Part shown: piece after piece, positions 35,494 to 47,517 of the stretch
How positions within the stretch are numbered: position 1 is the stretch's first letter
How the letters are laid out: the number at the start of each line of letters is the position of its first letter
Assembly: GCA_001600615.1 (NCBI GenBank)
Contig: BCKK01000002.1
Span: forward strand, 2,572,809-2,636,808
Length of the DNA stretch: 64,000 nucleotides
Direction: 5' to 3'
Source of the DNA: Dioszegia crocea
Taxonomy: Eukaryota > Basidiomycota > Tremellomycetes > Tremellales > Bulleribasidiaceae
Made by a program: the position numbers and the translations under genes
Notes under the pieces: generated by a model
Seen by the model: the letters and a program-made list of their open reading frames with translations, nothing else
Databases searched by the model: none
Told to the model about the DNA's origin: nothing

Positions 35494-35759
35494 GAGTGGG
35501 GAGAGGAAGAAGTTGTATCGTTCTCATGCTGTAGCTAGCACTTTTCTTTCGATTTTGGTCCGGCGTTTCTGTATATACTTCAGAGGCTGCCTTTTTGTAG
35601 CTGTTAGATTAGCATCGCGGTGGTGCCGATGCATAGTAGTCATGTACTAAGAGATAAATTTCAGTCTGAAAAGCTCAGACCATCATTCCGCATTTCCGCC
35701 AAAGCGCCGCTCGGCCAACATTCCTTCTCTCATCCACCCATCATCTTCAACATCTACAC

Positions 35760-38284
35760 ATGATGGCACATCAACCTACAGCTCTCAAGATGTGAGCAGA
35801 TTCTTCTGATGCACAGTACACTACGCTGACAATATCCCTTCTACTCCCTCCGACACCTGCCTCTAATTTGTCCTCCCTGCTCCTTAGTCTCGCCTTTGGG
35901 TCCCCACTCTCGGCTCTCTCCCTCCTCCAGTCCAAAATCAAGAGCATCAACGCAAAGCATGGACCTTTCGATGCCTGCGTCATCGTGGGCGATCTCTTCA
36001 AGGAAGGCAGTGATGCATCTGAGCTTGAGGGTATAGCGTGTGAGTACTGAACGGTGGGGGAAAGAAGGTCGAGTATCAGACAGAAGCTGAGACCACAGTG
36101 CCGATACCTACATACTTCACCATTGGCCAGAATGGGCTGCCGGAGAAAGTCAAGGAGAAGATTCAGATTGGAGGCGGTCAGGTAGCTGAGAATCTCGTCT
36201 TTCTAGGTGAGCCCATTTACGACAGCTGGCTTTACAGGAGCTCATTTCCGCAGGAAGATCCTCAATTCTCACTACTGCCCAAGGCCTCAAGATTGGATGT
36301 ATCGGCGGCAAATATGACGTTGACCACTATGTCACGGCTGAATCTGTCAGTTGTTCGCCAACGACAAATCTGGCCAGAGCTGACTTCAGTAGGACCCGCT
36401 TTCCCCATACCTGACCAAAACATCTGCATCTACCCTACTATCCCACCCTCTTCTCTCGCCTCAGGGTCCCAACCCCGCCTCACTCGCAGATGCACGCACA
36501 GTCCCCTTGCCGTCCGCTTTTCAAGGCCTGGATTTGCTTCTATTGCCCTCCGCCCCACCCGGTGTTTCGCTCCTATCTACCACATTCCCTGCGTCAGGCG
36601 TAACGGTGGGCCAGTCCGCGCTGGAGCTGGGCGAGATCTTGCGCAAGGCAAGGCCTAGGTACGCATTTTGGGCCGAAGGCGAGGGATTCTGGGAGCGAGA
36701 GCCGTTTGGCTGGAGTGGGCCTGATGGGACCAGCGAAGAACGGTGGACGAGGGCCGTCAAATTGGGTCATCTCGGAGCTGAGGGAACTGGGAAGAAGCCT
36801 AGGGTAAGTTCGGCGCTATTTCAAGCTGATCGTCAGGCTTTCTACGCATTCACTCTGCCTGCTCAGACGCCTACGACGGCTGTACCTACTCGGCCAGCCA
36901 ATTCAACTCCTAATCCCTTTACTATGCCTGTGGCTACAGAAGTTGGCACAGAGGCCGAGGCTGATTCGAACATTTCCAAGGGAAAGAAGCGGGCGGCGTT
37001 GGATGATCAGGAGGATGCATTTGGTGATGAAGCGAAAGTCAAGCGGGAGAGGACTGGTGAGTACTGAGCCATCACGAGCTAACTTCAGATCGTGGTCCTC
37101 CTCCAGAAAACTACATCTGCAAAGTCTGCAATATCCCTGGCGTGAGTTCGAATCAAGCTGTAGCTGATGACAGCATTGGCTTCCTGATTGCCCAACCAAA
37201 GCGGCAGGTGGTCACCCTCACCCGCCAGAAGGGTACAAGTGCAAAATTTGCCAAAGCGTGTGTTGTCCAATCTGTAATGAGACTGCAGCTGACTCTCAGC
37301 CCGACCATTACGTCCGAGAATGTCCCAACAAAGAGGCTGCCGACAAAGCTCGTAGCGGTCCTCGGCCCCCTCCCAAGGGTTACGTCTGCCGTGCCTGTGG
37401 AGTGGCCGAGGAGCACTTCCTCAAGGAGTGCCCAGTAGTCCAGGAAAGGAACAACTCGAAGAATCAAAAGAAGGAATTGGGTCCGGCGGAGTGTAGGTCA
37501 TCTTCAGAACGGAGCTAACATCCAGGCTGGTTCTGCCTTTCCAATCCCAAAGTCACTAAGCACCTCATCGTTTCGATTGGAAATGACACCTATGTCACTC
37601 TGCCAAAGGGGCAGGTGATCCCCACAACGGCGAAGCATATCGCTCAGGGCGGCTCCAAGCCTCTGGTGCCTGGAGGCGGCCACGTTCTCGTGAGCTTTCC
37701 ACATCTACATAGCTGACAACATAGATCATCCCTATTGCACACCACCCGACCCTACTGTCCATCCCCGCTGATGACGCTCTACCGATCATTTCCGAAGTCG
37801 AATCTACCAAGTCCGCCCTCACGCGCTGCTTTGCGAAATACGATGCTGTCCCCGTCATGTGGGAGGTCGGACGATTGAGCGGTCGGGGTGGTCATGCCCA
37901 CGTCCAGGTCGTTCCTATTCCGGCCGATCTGGGTGACAAGGTTGAGGACGCATTCAGGAAAGCGGGAGAGGCGCAGGGGCTAGACTGGGAGGAGGATCCT
38001 GAAAAGGCTCTGAGTCGGGCTGGAAATGCAGGCAATTATTTCAAAGTCGAGCTGCCCGGAGGAGGTAAGATGGTCCATCTGCTCAAAGGAAACTTCGATC
38101 TGCAGTTCGGACGGTGAGTCGCAGAGCTTTGCCGCTAGGAATGGCGCTGATGTCCAGACTGGTCCTAGCCTCTTTGATGGGTCTGCACCATCGTATCGAC
38201 TGGAAAGACTGTTACCAAACCGAGGAGGAAGAAAAGGAGGACGCGGTCAAGTTCAAGAAGGCCTTTGCCGGCTTTACTGCCTGA
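35760..38284 (+). CDS. DRN1: Drn1/CWF19L1-type debranching-associated protein with CCHC knuckles
   Basis: Twelve exons: 35760-35791, 35888-36039, 36099-36206, 36254-36345, 36465-36803, 36837-37056, 37089-37141, 37174-37257, 37300-37492, 37526-37689, 37725-38113 and 38158-38284, giving 650 residues. The N-terminal part (KILAFGSPLSALSLL, DACVIVGDLF, TYFTIGQNG, IGCIGGKYD) is the metallophosphoesterase-like domain of Drn1/CWF19L1. Three CCHC-type knuckles follow (YICKVCNIPGHWLPDCP, YKCKICQSPDHYVRECP, YVCRACGVAEEHFLKECP). The C-terminal CwfJ domains start CWFCLSNPKVTKHLIVSIG and contain HVLIIPIAHHP and HAHVQVVPIP, an HxHxQ histidine-triad-like motif. The protein works with the lariat debranching enzyme in intron turnover. 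Intron 36346-36464 (119 nt) could hide one more small exon. Confidence 0.9.
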
Positions 38285-38352
38285 GCCAGATCATGCGACA
38301 GTCAGTCTAGTACAATCAAAATCTCGCATCAAACATGCAGACTGCAATATGC

Positions 38353-39122
38353 CTATATCAGACCCTTTTCCCTCAATTTGGCCTCTACTATCCGCTCCAC
38401 CATCCCATTTATCCTCTCTTCACTCCCTAAGATGTACTTGCCCACGCAGTCCACCTCAACATTGACCACTCCCCCTTCCTTCTTATCCGTCAGAACCACC
38501 TTCTCCTGAGAGTGCGCAATCAATGCGATCGCAAATGATCTCTCCTTGTCATCCACCGCCGTCAATGTCAACGACGCCCCATCTATCGTCACGTATCCCT
38601 TCTCGACGAGATACGGCATGAGCGCCGCACGTTCGGCAGGGAACTGGAAGGTGTAGCGAATAGAATCGCCGTCGGGTATACGGGAGATGATGGTCGCGGT
38701 GGAATCGACGTGGCCTTGGACCATGTGTCCGCCGAATCGAGTATGCGCAGACATGGCTCGTTCACAATTGACAACAGAGCCAGCTTGGAGTGTGCCTATT
38801 GGTCAGCTGGATGAACGCTTCTTGACCACTTGACATACCCAGATTTGTACGGTCCAGCGTTTCATTTGCGAGCCCGACTCTAAACCACCCCTCATCCTCC
38901 TTGCCGAATTCTGTCACCGTTAGGCATGCGCCATTGACACAGATGGAGTCGCCCAGATTGACATCGTTCAAGATGGGGCCAGAATTGGAGAAGACGATAT
39001 CATAGCCTGACTCAGCACGATTGTCGATCTTGGAAACGGTAGCGATGTGTTCAACCTGCCAGATCAGCTAGGCTAAAAGGGCTCTGCCAATGATGCCTCT
39101 CACTCACAAGCCCAGTGAACAT
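38353..39122 (-). CDS. RIB5: Riboflavin synthase
   Basis: Exons 39122-39108, 39055-38839 and 38795-38353 give 224 residues. The chain starts MFTGLVEHIATV, the diagnostic N-terminus of riboflavin synthase alpha subunit. Two lumazine-binding repeats follow: NLGDSICVNGACLTVTEF with NLG, and in the second half HMVQGHVDSTATI, YVTIDGASLTLTAV, matching the duplicated barrel domains. It dismutates two 6,7-dimethyl-8-ribityllumazine molecules to riboflavin and a pyrimidine, last step of vitamin B2 synthesis. Length is normal (family 200-240). The first exon codes only five residues. The gene is convergent with the Drn1 gene, with 68 nt between stop codons. Confidence 0.95.
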
Positions 39123-39327
39123 TGTGGATATATGAGGATGGGATAGAGATCGAAAGATTGAGTCGCTTGTCGCTTGTCATTGCAGGTTGTGGAGCCCCGC
39201 AGGGATCCGGGTGTCCGGAGTGATATTTCGGGCCTTTTAAATCCGGATTTCTCACGCGTCAATACATAAATCCTCCCCAACACCTCTTATCCTCAAGCTA
39301 CATCTTATACCCCTGTTACATTGCAAA

Positions 39328-41203
39328 ATGAGTACGCCTAGCGTGCTAACAGCTCCAGGATCTCACTATCCCATGAGGGATCGCGGGAACGGAATCCCCA
39401 ACTCAAATGGTGAGCACTTTGCGCGAGAAAAAGCTAATCTCAGGCTCGTCTTTCCAGAGCTACAATGCTGCACTATCACCCGTCATCACACCCGCGGCGA
39501 CGCGTACTGGCAATCCTATCGGTCGGCCTTCGAATGCTCTTATAGCCGCACGACGGGCCGAGGCCGACTTGGCCATCTCACAGGGACTTCCGCCTCCTGC
39601 AATCCACACGGCTAGGACGCTTCCTCGGGGGCAGCGCATATCAAACACACCAATCCCTCCCGCCCCTGTACCCGCTGCCCCGCCGATGAAGGTCTACCAT
39701 CGCGCAGGCACCTTTCCCGAGGGACCCCTACCCCTTTTCATGGCCCCGCCCGGACAGCCCACGCTCGACGCGACACTGCTAACTCCCGCCAGGAGTCAAG
39801 GCATGTACTGCACCTACCCATCGAGGATGCGCACCGGCGTGACGTCGCTGGTTCAGCCAGAAATCATCACTGGCGGGCCGAGGGAAAGGGAGGCGTTCTT
39901 GGCAGAGTACGAGAGGGAGATGGGCGGAAAGTCAGGCTCGGGCGTCAGCACGCCTCGCCTCGACTCGCCAGCCCCACGTCCGACTTTCAAGCCAAACATC
40001 ACAGGAAGGCGGGGAAGAGCTATCAATTACGTCGACAAGGGCTCAGATGAGGATTCCGACTCTTCGCTGTCTGACCTGGGGAGTGACCCTGAGGATGATA
40101 CTTTCGGCAGGCGCGGGCGGGTAGCGAAAAAGGACCAGGCGCCGGATATGCAAACTTTACAAAGGCTGAGCAGGCTGAAGCGGAAGAAGGATGAGATGGA
40201 TAAGGGATGGACATGGCTTGGGGACAGAACACCGGGGGATAAAGTCACCTCAGTCAGCGTGAGAGGCGTGAAGCATCGGTATCAGTGAGTAGTAGTGTGT
40301 GGCTTGGCTGATTACAGTTCCGAAGAACAATTGACATCTGCCGACATGCCAGAGATCTTGATTCCCATCACAATTGATCTCGATGTAGCCGGCCGGACAG
40401 CCGAGCTAGCAAATATCAAGGTCCGGGATCGATTCTTGTGGAATGTCAATGGTAGGTCTACATTTGATATGCGCTAATTACAGATTCCCTGCTCGACGCG
40501 CACACATTCGCTACCTCGCTTGTAGCGGATCTCGCCTTGCCCAGTGATAATATCGGCATCATTGCTGAACTGATCCGCAATCAGGTGGAGGAGGCTCAAT
40601 CGCTTATCGGAGTGGATATTGCCGATGCAGAACCCACCGAAGAGGATGTTACGTTTGAGGAAGAAGATCTGGAAAAGGACGAAGGAGTGGCAGAGGAGGA
40701 GGTTTGGAAGGAGGCGGATTGTCGTGTTATTCTAAATGTGAGCACGCTGTCGACTGAGCTAATTTCAGCTCGACTTGCAAATATCCACCCAGATCCTCCG
40801 AGATAGAATCGAATGGGACCTCTCATCTACTCTTCCTCCATCTACTTTCGCCGCAGCCTACACCCGCGACCTCGGCTTGTCGGGCGAAGCCACACCCCTC
40901 ATTGCCCACGCCATCACCGAGGAGATCCTTCGTCACAAGAAAGACGCGCTGGACCTGAGACTGTTCCGCGAGACGCATCCCGACCAACAGGCCAAATGGG
41001 AGAAGACGACTAGTGTTGCAAGGGTGAACAACAGGGCAGGCGCGAAGGGTCTCAAGGGTGTGTGGCGGGATTGGTTCGAGAGGGAAGAGTATGGTCCGGT
41101 GTTGATGGAACTCTCTCTCGAGGAGATGGAGCGGAGGGAGATTGAGCGCAACAGGGAACAGAGGAGGATAATGCGGGGTGTCATCGGACGGAGGAGGAGA
41201 TAG
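39328..41203 (+). CDS. SFH1: SNF5/Sfh1 chromatin-remodelling subunit
   Basis: Exons 39328-39409, 39444-40284, 40318-40451, 40484-40737 and 40769-41203 give 581 residues. A Pro/Ala-rich N-terminus contains MYCTYPSRMRTGVTSLVQP, the short signature found in Sfh1/Snf5 N-termini. The SNF5 domain has two repeats: DMPEILIPITIDLDVAGR ... VRDRFLWNVND ... ATSLVADLALP, and CRVILNLDLQISTQILRDRIEWDLSS ... AAAYTRDLGLSGE. These repeats contact the nucleosome acidic patch and the ATPase module in RSC or SWI/SNF. A basic C-terminal helix ends RGVIGRRRR. Two Ser/Asp-rich acidic patches precede the domain. Whether it belongs to RSC (Sfh1) or SWI/SNF (Snf5) is not decidable here; the length favours Sfh1. Confidence 0.9.
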
Positions 41204-41487
41204 GTGGACGGCTTATGCGAGCAATAGAAGAAATGCCAGAAATGCCTTGTTACTCGTGCTCAGGCGTTAGAGGCCAACATCAGCTACCGTCGTACCCGGA
41301 TATGCTAAGCTGTCCTGGAACATCTTGTAGAAATCGAAAAACTAAATGCATGCAGATGGATCTATCGCCGTCAGCATCATTCTGAGAGGTCGGACGGACG
41401 AAGACACTCACACTTGTACAGTCCTGAATTCTCTATAGCTACAATCGTGTATGTCTTCCTCGCATCTGATCACTCCCAAAGTCAAGA

Positions 41488-42190
41488 TCACTCGTCATCA
41501 GCCGCACCGAGGCTATATGCCAACAGCACTATGAGACCAAAGACTACCACCGGACCTATCGTCACTGCGGCGATAAGCGCGGCTGATCTCTGCCAATTTC
41601 TCGTTCGTCCTATCTCATCAGCTCCATCCCCTCAGTTGTAGCTTACGTCTTTGATCATCTCCAGGCGCATCTATCACAGTCACTCGTATCCGACTTGGCG
41701 GCTTTCGTTTGAATTGTGGCCATGCCTCATCCATCACCTTGGCCCATTCCGACCTTGGCGGTGGATACTGTTGTGGCGTGATCTGGGTACTTGACGGAGC
41801 CACATCAGAGACCTCGAAGGCTATCCGTCCTGCAGGATATTTTGCGAGTGTGGGGAAGGCCCTTCGGACCATGTCAACCGTTTCCTGGTTGTCAGCGTGC
41901 GTCCTGATTGAGTTCGCCGGTAAGATCGGACCCAAAGTGCTGGACTCTTCGGCCCGAACATCATCACGCCACTTCAAACTTACATCTTTATCCCTTCCGA
42001 GCACACCAACCATCTGCTCCTCCTTCCCGGGCACGGGCCACTCGGGCGCAAATACATAAGTCACGTTGACCCTTTCTTCGTCGCCACCTGACCGAAAGGC
42101 GGAGAAGTCATCGTCGTCCCTGTTGACTAGAGGAGCAGATTCCGCCGCTTCGACGTCGTACTGTGGAGCTGATCGGAAGAGGCTCGACAT
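41488..42190 (-). CDS. Single-pass C-terminal membrane protein of unknown function
   Basis: Exons 42190-41647 and 41609-41488 give 221 residues. The first ATG is used (MSSLFRSAPQYDVEAAES). The body is mainly hydrophilic with VTYVFAPEWPVPGKEEQMVGV and VDMVRRAFPTLAKYPAGRIAFEVSDV. The second exon supplies basic residues (RRRTRNW) and one membrane helix (AALIAAVTIGPVVVFGLIVLLAYSL) close to the C-terminus, so it may be tail-anchored. The acceptor ending GATGAGATAG is chosen because it keeps the hydrophobic frame. I do not recognise the family. Downstream, on the same strand, between 41413 and 41284, splice-like signals and a protein-like frame (FFDFYKMFQDSL) suggest that a further exon or alternative C-terminus could exist. 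Confidence 0.6.
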
Positions 42191-42643
42191 TGTAGATTCA
42201 GGGGGAAGGATCTGGGCCCGACGACTAGTGATTGAAGCAATGAAAGGGTCCCCTTTGGTATGGCTCTCTCGCCTCGTCTGACCTCCACGTTCTGCCACGT
42301 TTCAGGACTATGACGATATTACGGCATTCCATCCGGCTCGGCACGGCCACACACAGACACCCACACACACACACATCCTTCAACGGCCCTCCTTTGTCCT
42401 TCATCTACGAGCTAACCGACTATGCACGGAAGGGAGTCTGTTGGCTTGATGCCTTGGAACTCAATCCAACGGGCGCTTTCGAACGGCCATGGGAACGGCC
42501 ATGGGACACAAGGTTCTGCTCGGACCTTGGTGTCCCCTTTGCCAGTGGCTCGCAACGTGCTCACCATAGCTGTGTCGTAGGGTGCTAAGCATATATATCT
42601 GACGCATGTCTCTGTATCAACCAGCTCTTCGACCAAATTCAAA
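42191..42643. other. Divergent promoter region of membrane protein and P450
   Basis: It contains a CA-rich stretch near 42350-42375, a near-repeat of GGAACGGCCATGG around 42483-42503, and a TATA element close to the P450 start. No gene was seen. Confidence 0.5.
42591..42598 (+). promoter_or_regulatory. TATA-like element of the P450 gene
   Basis: ATATATAT about 46 nt before the P450 ATG, a reasonable distance for a TATA-driven gene with a very short leader. Confidence 0.35.
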
Positions 42644-44554
42644 ATGAACCCCTTCGATACATCGAAAATCGCCCTCGCCCCGCTGGCTCTGGGTCTGCTC
42701 GCCGGATTATGCACTTACTTGTTGATCAACGCAATTCACAAACTCTACTTCCATCCTCTTGCTCGGCTCCCTCGATATTCTGCAGTGCGTATTATCTGCC
42801 CGTGGCCCACAAACCTGGCGATAATCCTTACTGGGAGATGGTATAAAGACCTTCACGACCGCCAACTCGTCTTAGGACCGATCGTCCGGACCGGACCGAA
42901 CGAGGTGGTGCTGAGTGATCCGGCATGGAACAAGTTTCTCCTAGGCAGCAAATTCTCAAAAGTGAGTGTCTGAGTTGGCGTCCTGTGCTGAACGTTGCAG
43001 TATGTGAATGCCCATGATATGAAATTGTGAGTTACCTTTGGGTCTTTCAATCGGCTACAGCTCATAAGAAGGCACAACGGAGACCCGCCCAAGATCTTGA
43101 CCAACCAGTGAGTGATCCTTTTCCGCTCAAAGCTCACTTGCAGTGACTACCACATCGCCGCCGGTAAACGAAGAGCTGTCATCCCTCACTACGCTCTTCA
43201 CCAGATGCCGCTTTGGGACACGGAGTTCCAGCAGCAGGTGAGTAAAGCAGTACTCGGAAAGTTGACAACAGATGGGAAAGCTGCTCAAAGCCATACCTAC
43301 CAGTACGGAGCTGGACATTATGCCACTTCTGCGTGCGCATTGCATAGATGTAAGTTATTGGTGATCGGAACTAAGCTGACCACAGATGGGCGGGCAATTG
43401 ATCACTGGCACCGACCTCGGCCTACTTGACGCCTTCTCGCAAGGAAAGGATAAGGGTGTAGGTCGGACTTCAATAGATGCCTTTTACATGTTCCTCTGCG
43501 TAAGTTTCCTATAATATCCAGCTTACCTGTAGCTTCCTGAAATGCCTCCCGCAATCTGGACCTTTCTCGAAATGCTACCGATAAAGCGCTGGCAGAATGT
43601 CGCCCAGTCAGAGCAGAAATTATTGGACGTGAGTCGGGATGTCACTTGAGCTTACTCTTCAGCATTATACGCCCATCATTCGAGCGGCAGTGTTGCGAAA
43701 GACAGACAACAAGCTCTGCATGGCACAACGCCTCGCTACCACCGTCGATCATCATGCCCGCATACTGTGGACAGATAGGAATATCGTTGAGGAGTGTGTA
43801 GATCATTTGTGAGTGATGTCTTTGGCGAATCTGATAATTAGTATGGCATCCAACGAGCCCACCGCCGTCATATCCTATGTGCTCTGGCTGCTGTCCATCC
43901 ATCCGACTATTCAGGACAAACTGGTGGCGGAGCTCAGGCTGCACGCTTTGGATGAGGGTAATATACCTCATGTATCTCTTGTGGGTGAGATTGAGTATCT
44001 TGTGGCTGTGGTGAAAGAGAGTGAGTACTAGCTTGTGGTGTAAAGTTCCCCCCTGATACATCAGCAATGCGCTTATATCCACCCTCTCCCGGTCCAAGAA
44101 CCCGAATCATCGGCAAAGAAGGCATGATGGTTGAAGGTCACTATCTTCCGCCGGGCACAGCGGTCGGAGTGCAAGTTTGGACCGCCCACCACTCTGAAGC
44201 GATATGGGGTGCGGACGTGGAAGGTGAGCCTTATAGGGTGCCCTGAGCTGACTGTCAGTATTCCGTCCAGAGCGATTCATCTACGGACTCACTCCCGAGC
44301 AGGCCAACGCCTTCAGTCCTTTCTCTTCAGGCAACAGGCCGTGCCCCGGACAAAAGTGAGTCGCAATCAAATACTGGCTAATCTTCAGCTTCGCAATGGC
44401 GATTGTGCGTGTCTCGGTAGCGTCCATCGTCGGGAAATTTCGCATTCACCCAGGCTCATCTGCGACCAAAGAGGCACTGGATCCGAGGGAGTGGGGAACG
44501 CTCTGTCCTGCGTCGGGGGAAATAAGGCTATCTTTTGCGCCAAGGCAGGCATAG
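42644..44554 (+). CDS. Cytochrome P450 monooxygenase
   Basis: Twelve exons: 42644-42961, 43001-43026, 43069-43107, 43144-43237, 43272-43349, 43386-43499, 43533-43628, 43663-43808, 43842-44020, 44065-44223, 44259-44355 and 44389-44554, giving 503 residues. An N-terminal membrane anchor (ALAPLALGLLAGLCTYLLI) precedes the catalytic domain. The K-helix ExxR is KETMRLYPP, the PERF-type motif is FRPERF, and the heme loop is FSPFSSGNRPCPGQNFAMA with the thiolate Cys. The I-helix reads FMASNEPTAVIS: the usual (A/G)Gx(D/E)T(T/S) has Ser for Gly and Pro at the first Thr position. The enzyme should be ER-bound and needs P450 reductase; substrate unknown. It is not surrounded by other biosynthetic enzymes. 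Two exons of 26 and 39 nt are supported by phase. Confidence 0.88.
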
Positions 44555-45105
44555 TCACGGAGACAGTCGTGAGGGGTCACATCATGGGGAGTAATCATTC
44601 CAAACGTTAAAAGTGGCAGCGATCCGCTGTATGCATCTTTCTTTTTGGTAGATAGCATGGGAGACGCTTATCACTCCATCTATCCGTCAAATGGCAGGTC
44701 AGTCCGCTTGATTATCGATTACCGCCAGTACGCAGCGATCAGATAAAGATATCGGAGCGTTTCGTAATGTTTCAGGTTGGTGATGACGTGGCTTTCCTGC
44801 GGCCCGAAGCGGCAGCTCCGAGCTGACTAATGTTTGCTGACGAAGCAATATTCCGCCAATCTAAATGCGGCAATGAGCTCCGCTAAAGTGAGGAATTTCA
44901 GTCCGAGACCACTCGATGGATGACGATGATGTAGCTCCAAGAGCAGTGACCTTGACTAACTCCGCTGACATTTGCACCTCGGCCCTCGGCCCTCTCTAAC
45001 AGGCCGCCGCGGTCAGAGTGTATACCCAAAGGCATATTTTCATTCTTCGTCTTCTCTCTATTCTACCTGCATTTCCACCCCGATCTTTGGCATTTTTTTG
45101 CAGAC
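44555..45105. other. Intergenic, upstream of the MFS transporter
   Basis: No coding or RNA feature was recognised. The last ~60 bases before the ATG are T/C-rich with a run of seven T. Confidence 0.4.
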
Positions 45106-47517
45106 ATGAGTGTAAGTCCTTGATGCGTACCAATTCGCTGTGAGTTCGCGCTGAGATCGCAGGTCTCATCAGCGAGCACTGTTGTGTCGCCCAACCCAAG
45201 CAAAACCCCTAAAGACGCCACCTCGTACGGCCTGAAGAAACGGCCATGGCGACCCTACGTTACGCCCTTTGACGAACTGCTCAATGCAAAATACCCAGGA
45301 TCGGGCACGACGGAAGACCCATACATCATCGATTGGATCAACAAAGACCCCGAGGACCCGCAGCGGTGGCCAGGGACCTGGAAATGGTTCACCATCGGTG
45401 TGGTCAGTTTCACGACCCTGGCCGTGGCCCTTGCCTCATCTGCCTACAGTGGCGGTATCCAGAGTTTGATTCGGGAGTTCGGCGCGAGTGCAGAGCTGTT
45501 GACAGCTGGAATTAGTCTGTTTGTGGTGGGATTTGCGTTCGGACCACTGTAAGTTGTCTTTTCCAAGATCCATGCATCCAGTCTAATCCTATAGGTTCTG
45601 GGCACCCCTCAGTGAAGTCTACGGTCGGCGCAACATCTTCATAATCTCCTACTTCTTTCTCACCATTTGGCTCGTCGCCGTCGCCGTTTCTCAGTCGGTC
45701 GCCCAAATTCTCGTTTTTCGATTCCTCGCGGGATTTTTTGGATCTTCCCCTCTTTCCAACGCAGGTGGGGTCATCTCTGATGTCCTCGATGCCAATCAGA
45801 GAGGTCTTGGAATGGCGCTCTTCGCTGCAGCACCCTTTTTAGGCCCAGCGCTTGGCCCTATCACTGGTGGCTTTCTTGGATTGACGTCTGGATGGAGGTG
45901 AGTCAAAAAATCCACTTTTTGACTGAAAAAATCAAATTCTGATGGATCTAGATGGGTGAACGGCTTCTTGGCCATATTTGCCGGTGTGATCTTCTTTGCC
46001 CTGATCATCGGCTGCTCCGAGACGTACGCACCGACTTTACTTAGAAGGCGAGCGGCGACAATGTCCAAGGCGACTGGCAAAGTCTACCGATTCCGAGCGG
46101 ATGCGAAACAGCCACTCCAGCTCAAGGTCTTGTTCAAAACATCCCTCATTCGACCCTGGAAGTTCCTCATCTTTGAGCCCATCGTCACTATCCTTACCAT
46201 TTACACTGCTGTCATCTACGGTATCCTCTATCTCAACTTTGCCGCGTACCCGATTGTCTTCCAGCAGATTAGGGGTTGGAACACCGGTGTGGGTGGTTTG
46301 GCGTTCTTGGGTATCCTCGTTGGCACTGTTCTATCTGTTATCATCTCTGTCGTGAGTGTCTTTACCTCTTTCCCGCGAATAATCTGACAATATAGGTCTA
46401 TATCCAACCCCAATACCTTAAAACTGCCAAGAAAAGGGGTGGTATGGCAACTCCCGAGGACCGCCTGCCTCCAGCTATTTGGGGTGGTGTGCTCATCGTC
46501 ATCGGCTTGGCTGGATTCGCCGCCACGAACGGACCTGAAGTGCACTGGATCGCACCCATCATCTTCGGTGTCCCTTTCGGCCTTGGTACGATTGTCATGT
46601 TGTAAGTTTACGTCACCTGTCGCCACCCTCAGAAGCGGTTCTGTAGCTAATATTTCAGCCTATCGGTTCTTGGCTACCTCGTTGACTCATACACTATCTA
46701 CGCTGCCTCTGTCCTTGCTGCCAATTCTGTCCTGCGATCGCTTTTCGGTGCCGCCTTCCCCCTCTTTACGTCCTACATGTAAGTGCTTCACTGATTCTGG
46801 TCGATAAACCCGCTGACAGACAGGTACGCTCGACTAGGTATCCACTGGGCTGCCGCCCTTCCCGGCTTCATCGCGCTCGCTTGTATCCCCTTCACCGTCA
46901 TCTTCTACAAATACGGTGCTCGTATTCGCGCTAAGTGCAAGTACGCCGCCGACGCCGAACGTCAAATGAACATGATTATGGCAATGCGACGGAAACAGGC
47001 GATGGAGAATGATGCCGAGAAGAACGTTGGGGGAGAAGCAGCTGTAGAAGGGGAGTCAGCTACCGGCGGTGCTGAAAATGGACGGGGACGTTCAAACACC
47101 CAAACATCCGGCGGCTACCAATCACAAACACCTGGTGCTGGGCGTCTGGGCCGTTCATCCTCGCGGGCCACTTCTCGGGCAGACCGTGACGACATGGCAT
47201 CCCTCCATCGATCATCGTCGCACAATGCCGTTCCGATGGACCCCATGCACCGACACGAGCACGAGTGGACCGTCTACGAGGCGCTCGCGGACAGGGATGA
47301 GGTGGATATGAACGATGAGGACCGCATGAGGCTGGAGGAGCTGCACGAGAGGTTCGATTACGCCAAGGCGAAGAAGGGTGGCTCAGGAAAGCCCGCCGGC
47401 CCGCAAAGTTCACCGGTCAGCAGGTTTAAGCCTATGCTGCCGGCTGCTGAAGAGCACGAACATGAGCATGACGATCACACCTCGGGACCGGGCTTCGTCT
47501 TGGCCAAGCCGGTGTAG
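45106..47517 (+). CDS. MFS transporter, DHA1 drug/polyamine:H+ antiporter type
   Basis: Seven exons: 45106-45111, 45163-45548, 45595-45897, 45952-46351, 46396-46601, 46659-46778 and 46824-47517, giving 704 residues. The first exon codes only MS. After a hydrophilic N-terminus with [24 protein letters not shown], the typical entry of DHA1 Tpo1/Flu1-like proteins, twelve membrane segments follow. Motif A is [10 protein letters not shown], and the antiporter motif C-like stretch is [14 protein letters not shown]. The central loop between helices 6 and 7 holds [12 protein letters not shown]. The C-terminal ~150 residues are a long cytosolic tail rich in Gly, Ser, His and Glu, unusual for the family, which normally stops near 550-600 residues. 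It probably exports polyamines or toxic compounds across the plasma membrane; the substrate is not readable. Confidence 0.92.

Noticed and set aside
36346..36464. Extra exon inside the 119-nt Drn1 intron using the TTCAG acceptor
   Set aside because: That acceptor is followed at once by an in-frame TAG, so it cannot be used in this phase.
42350..42375. CA-rich stretch as a possible telomere-like or regulatory repeat
   Set aside because: Too short and irregular; simple dinucleotide bias in a promoter.
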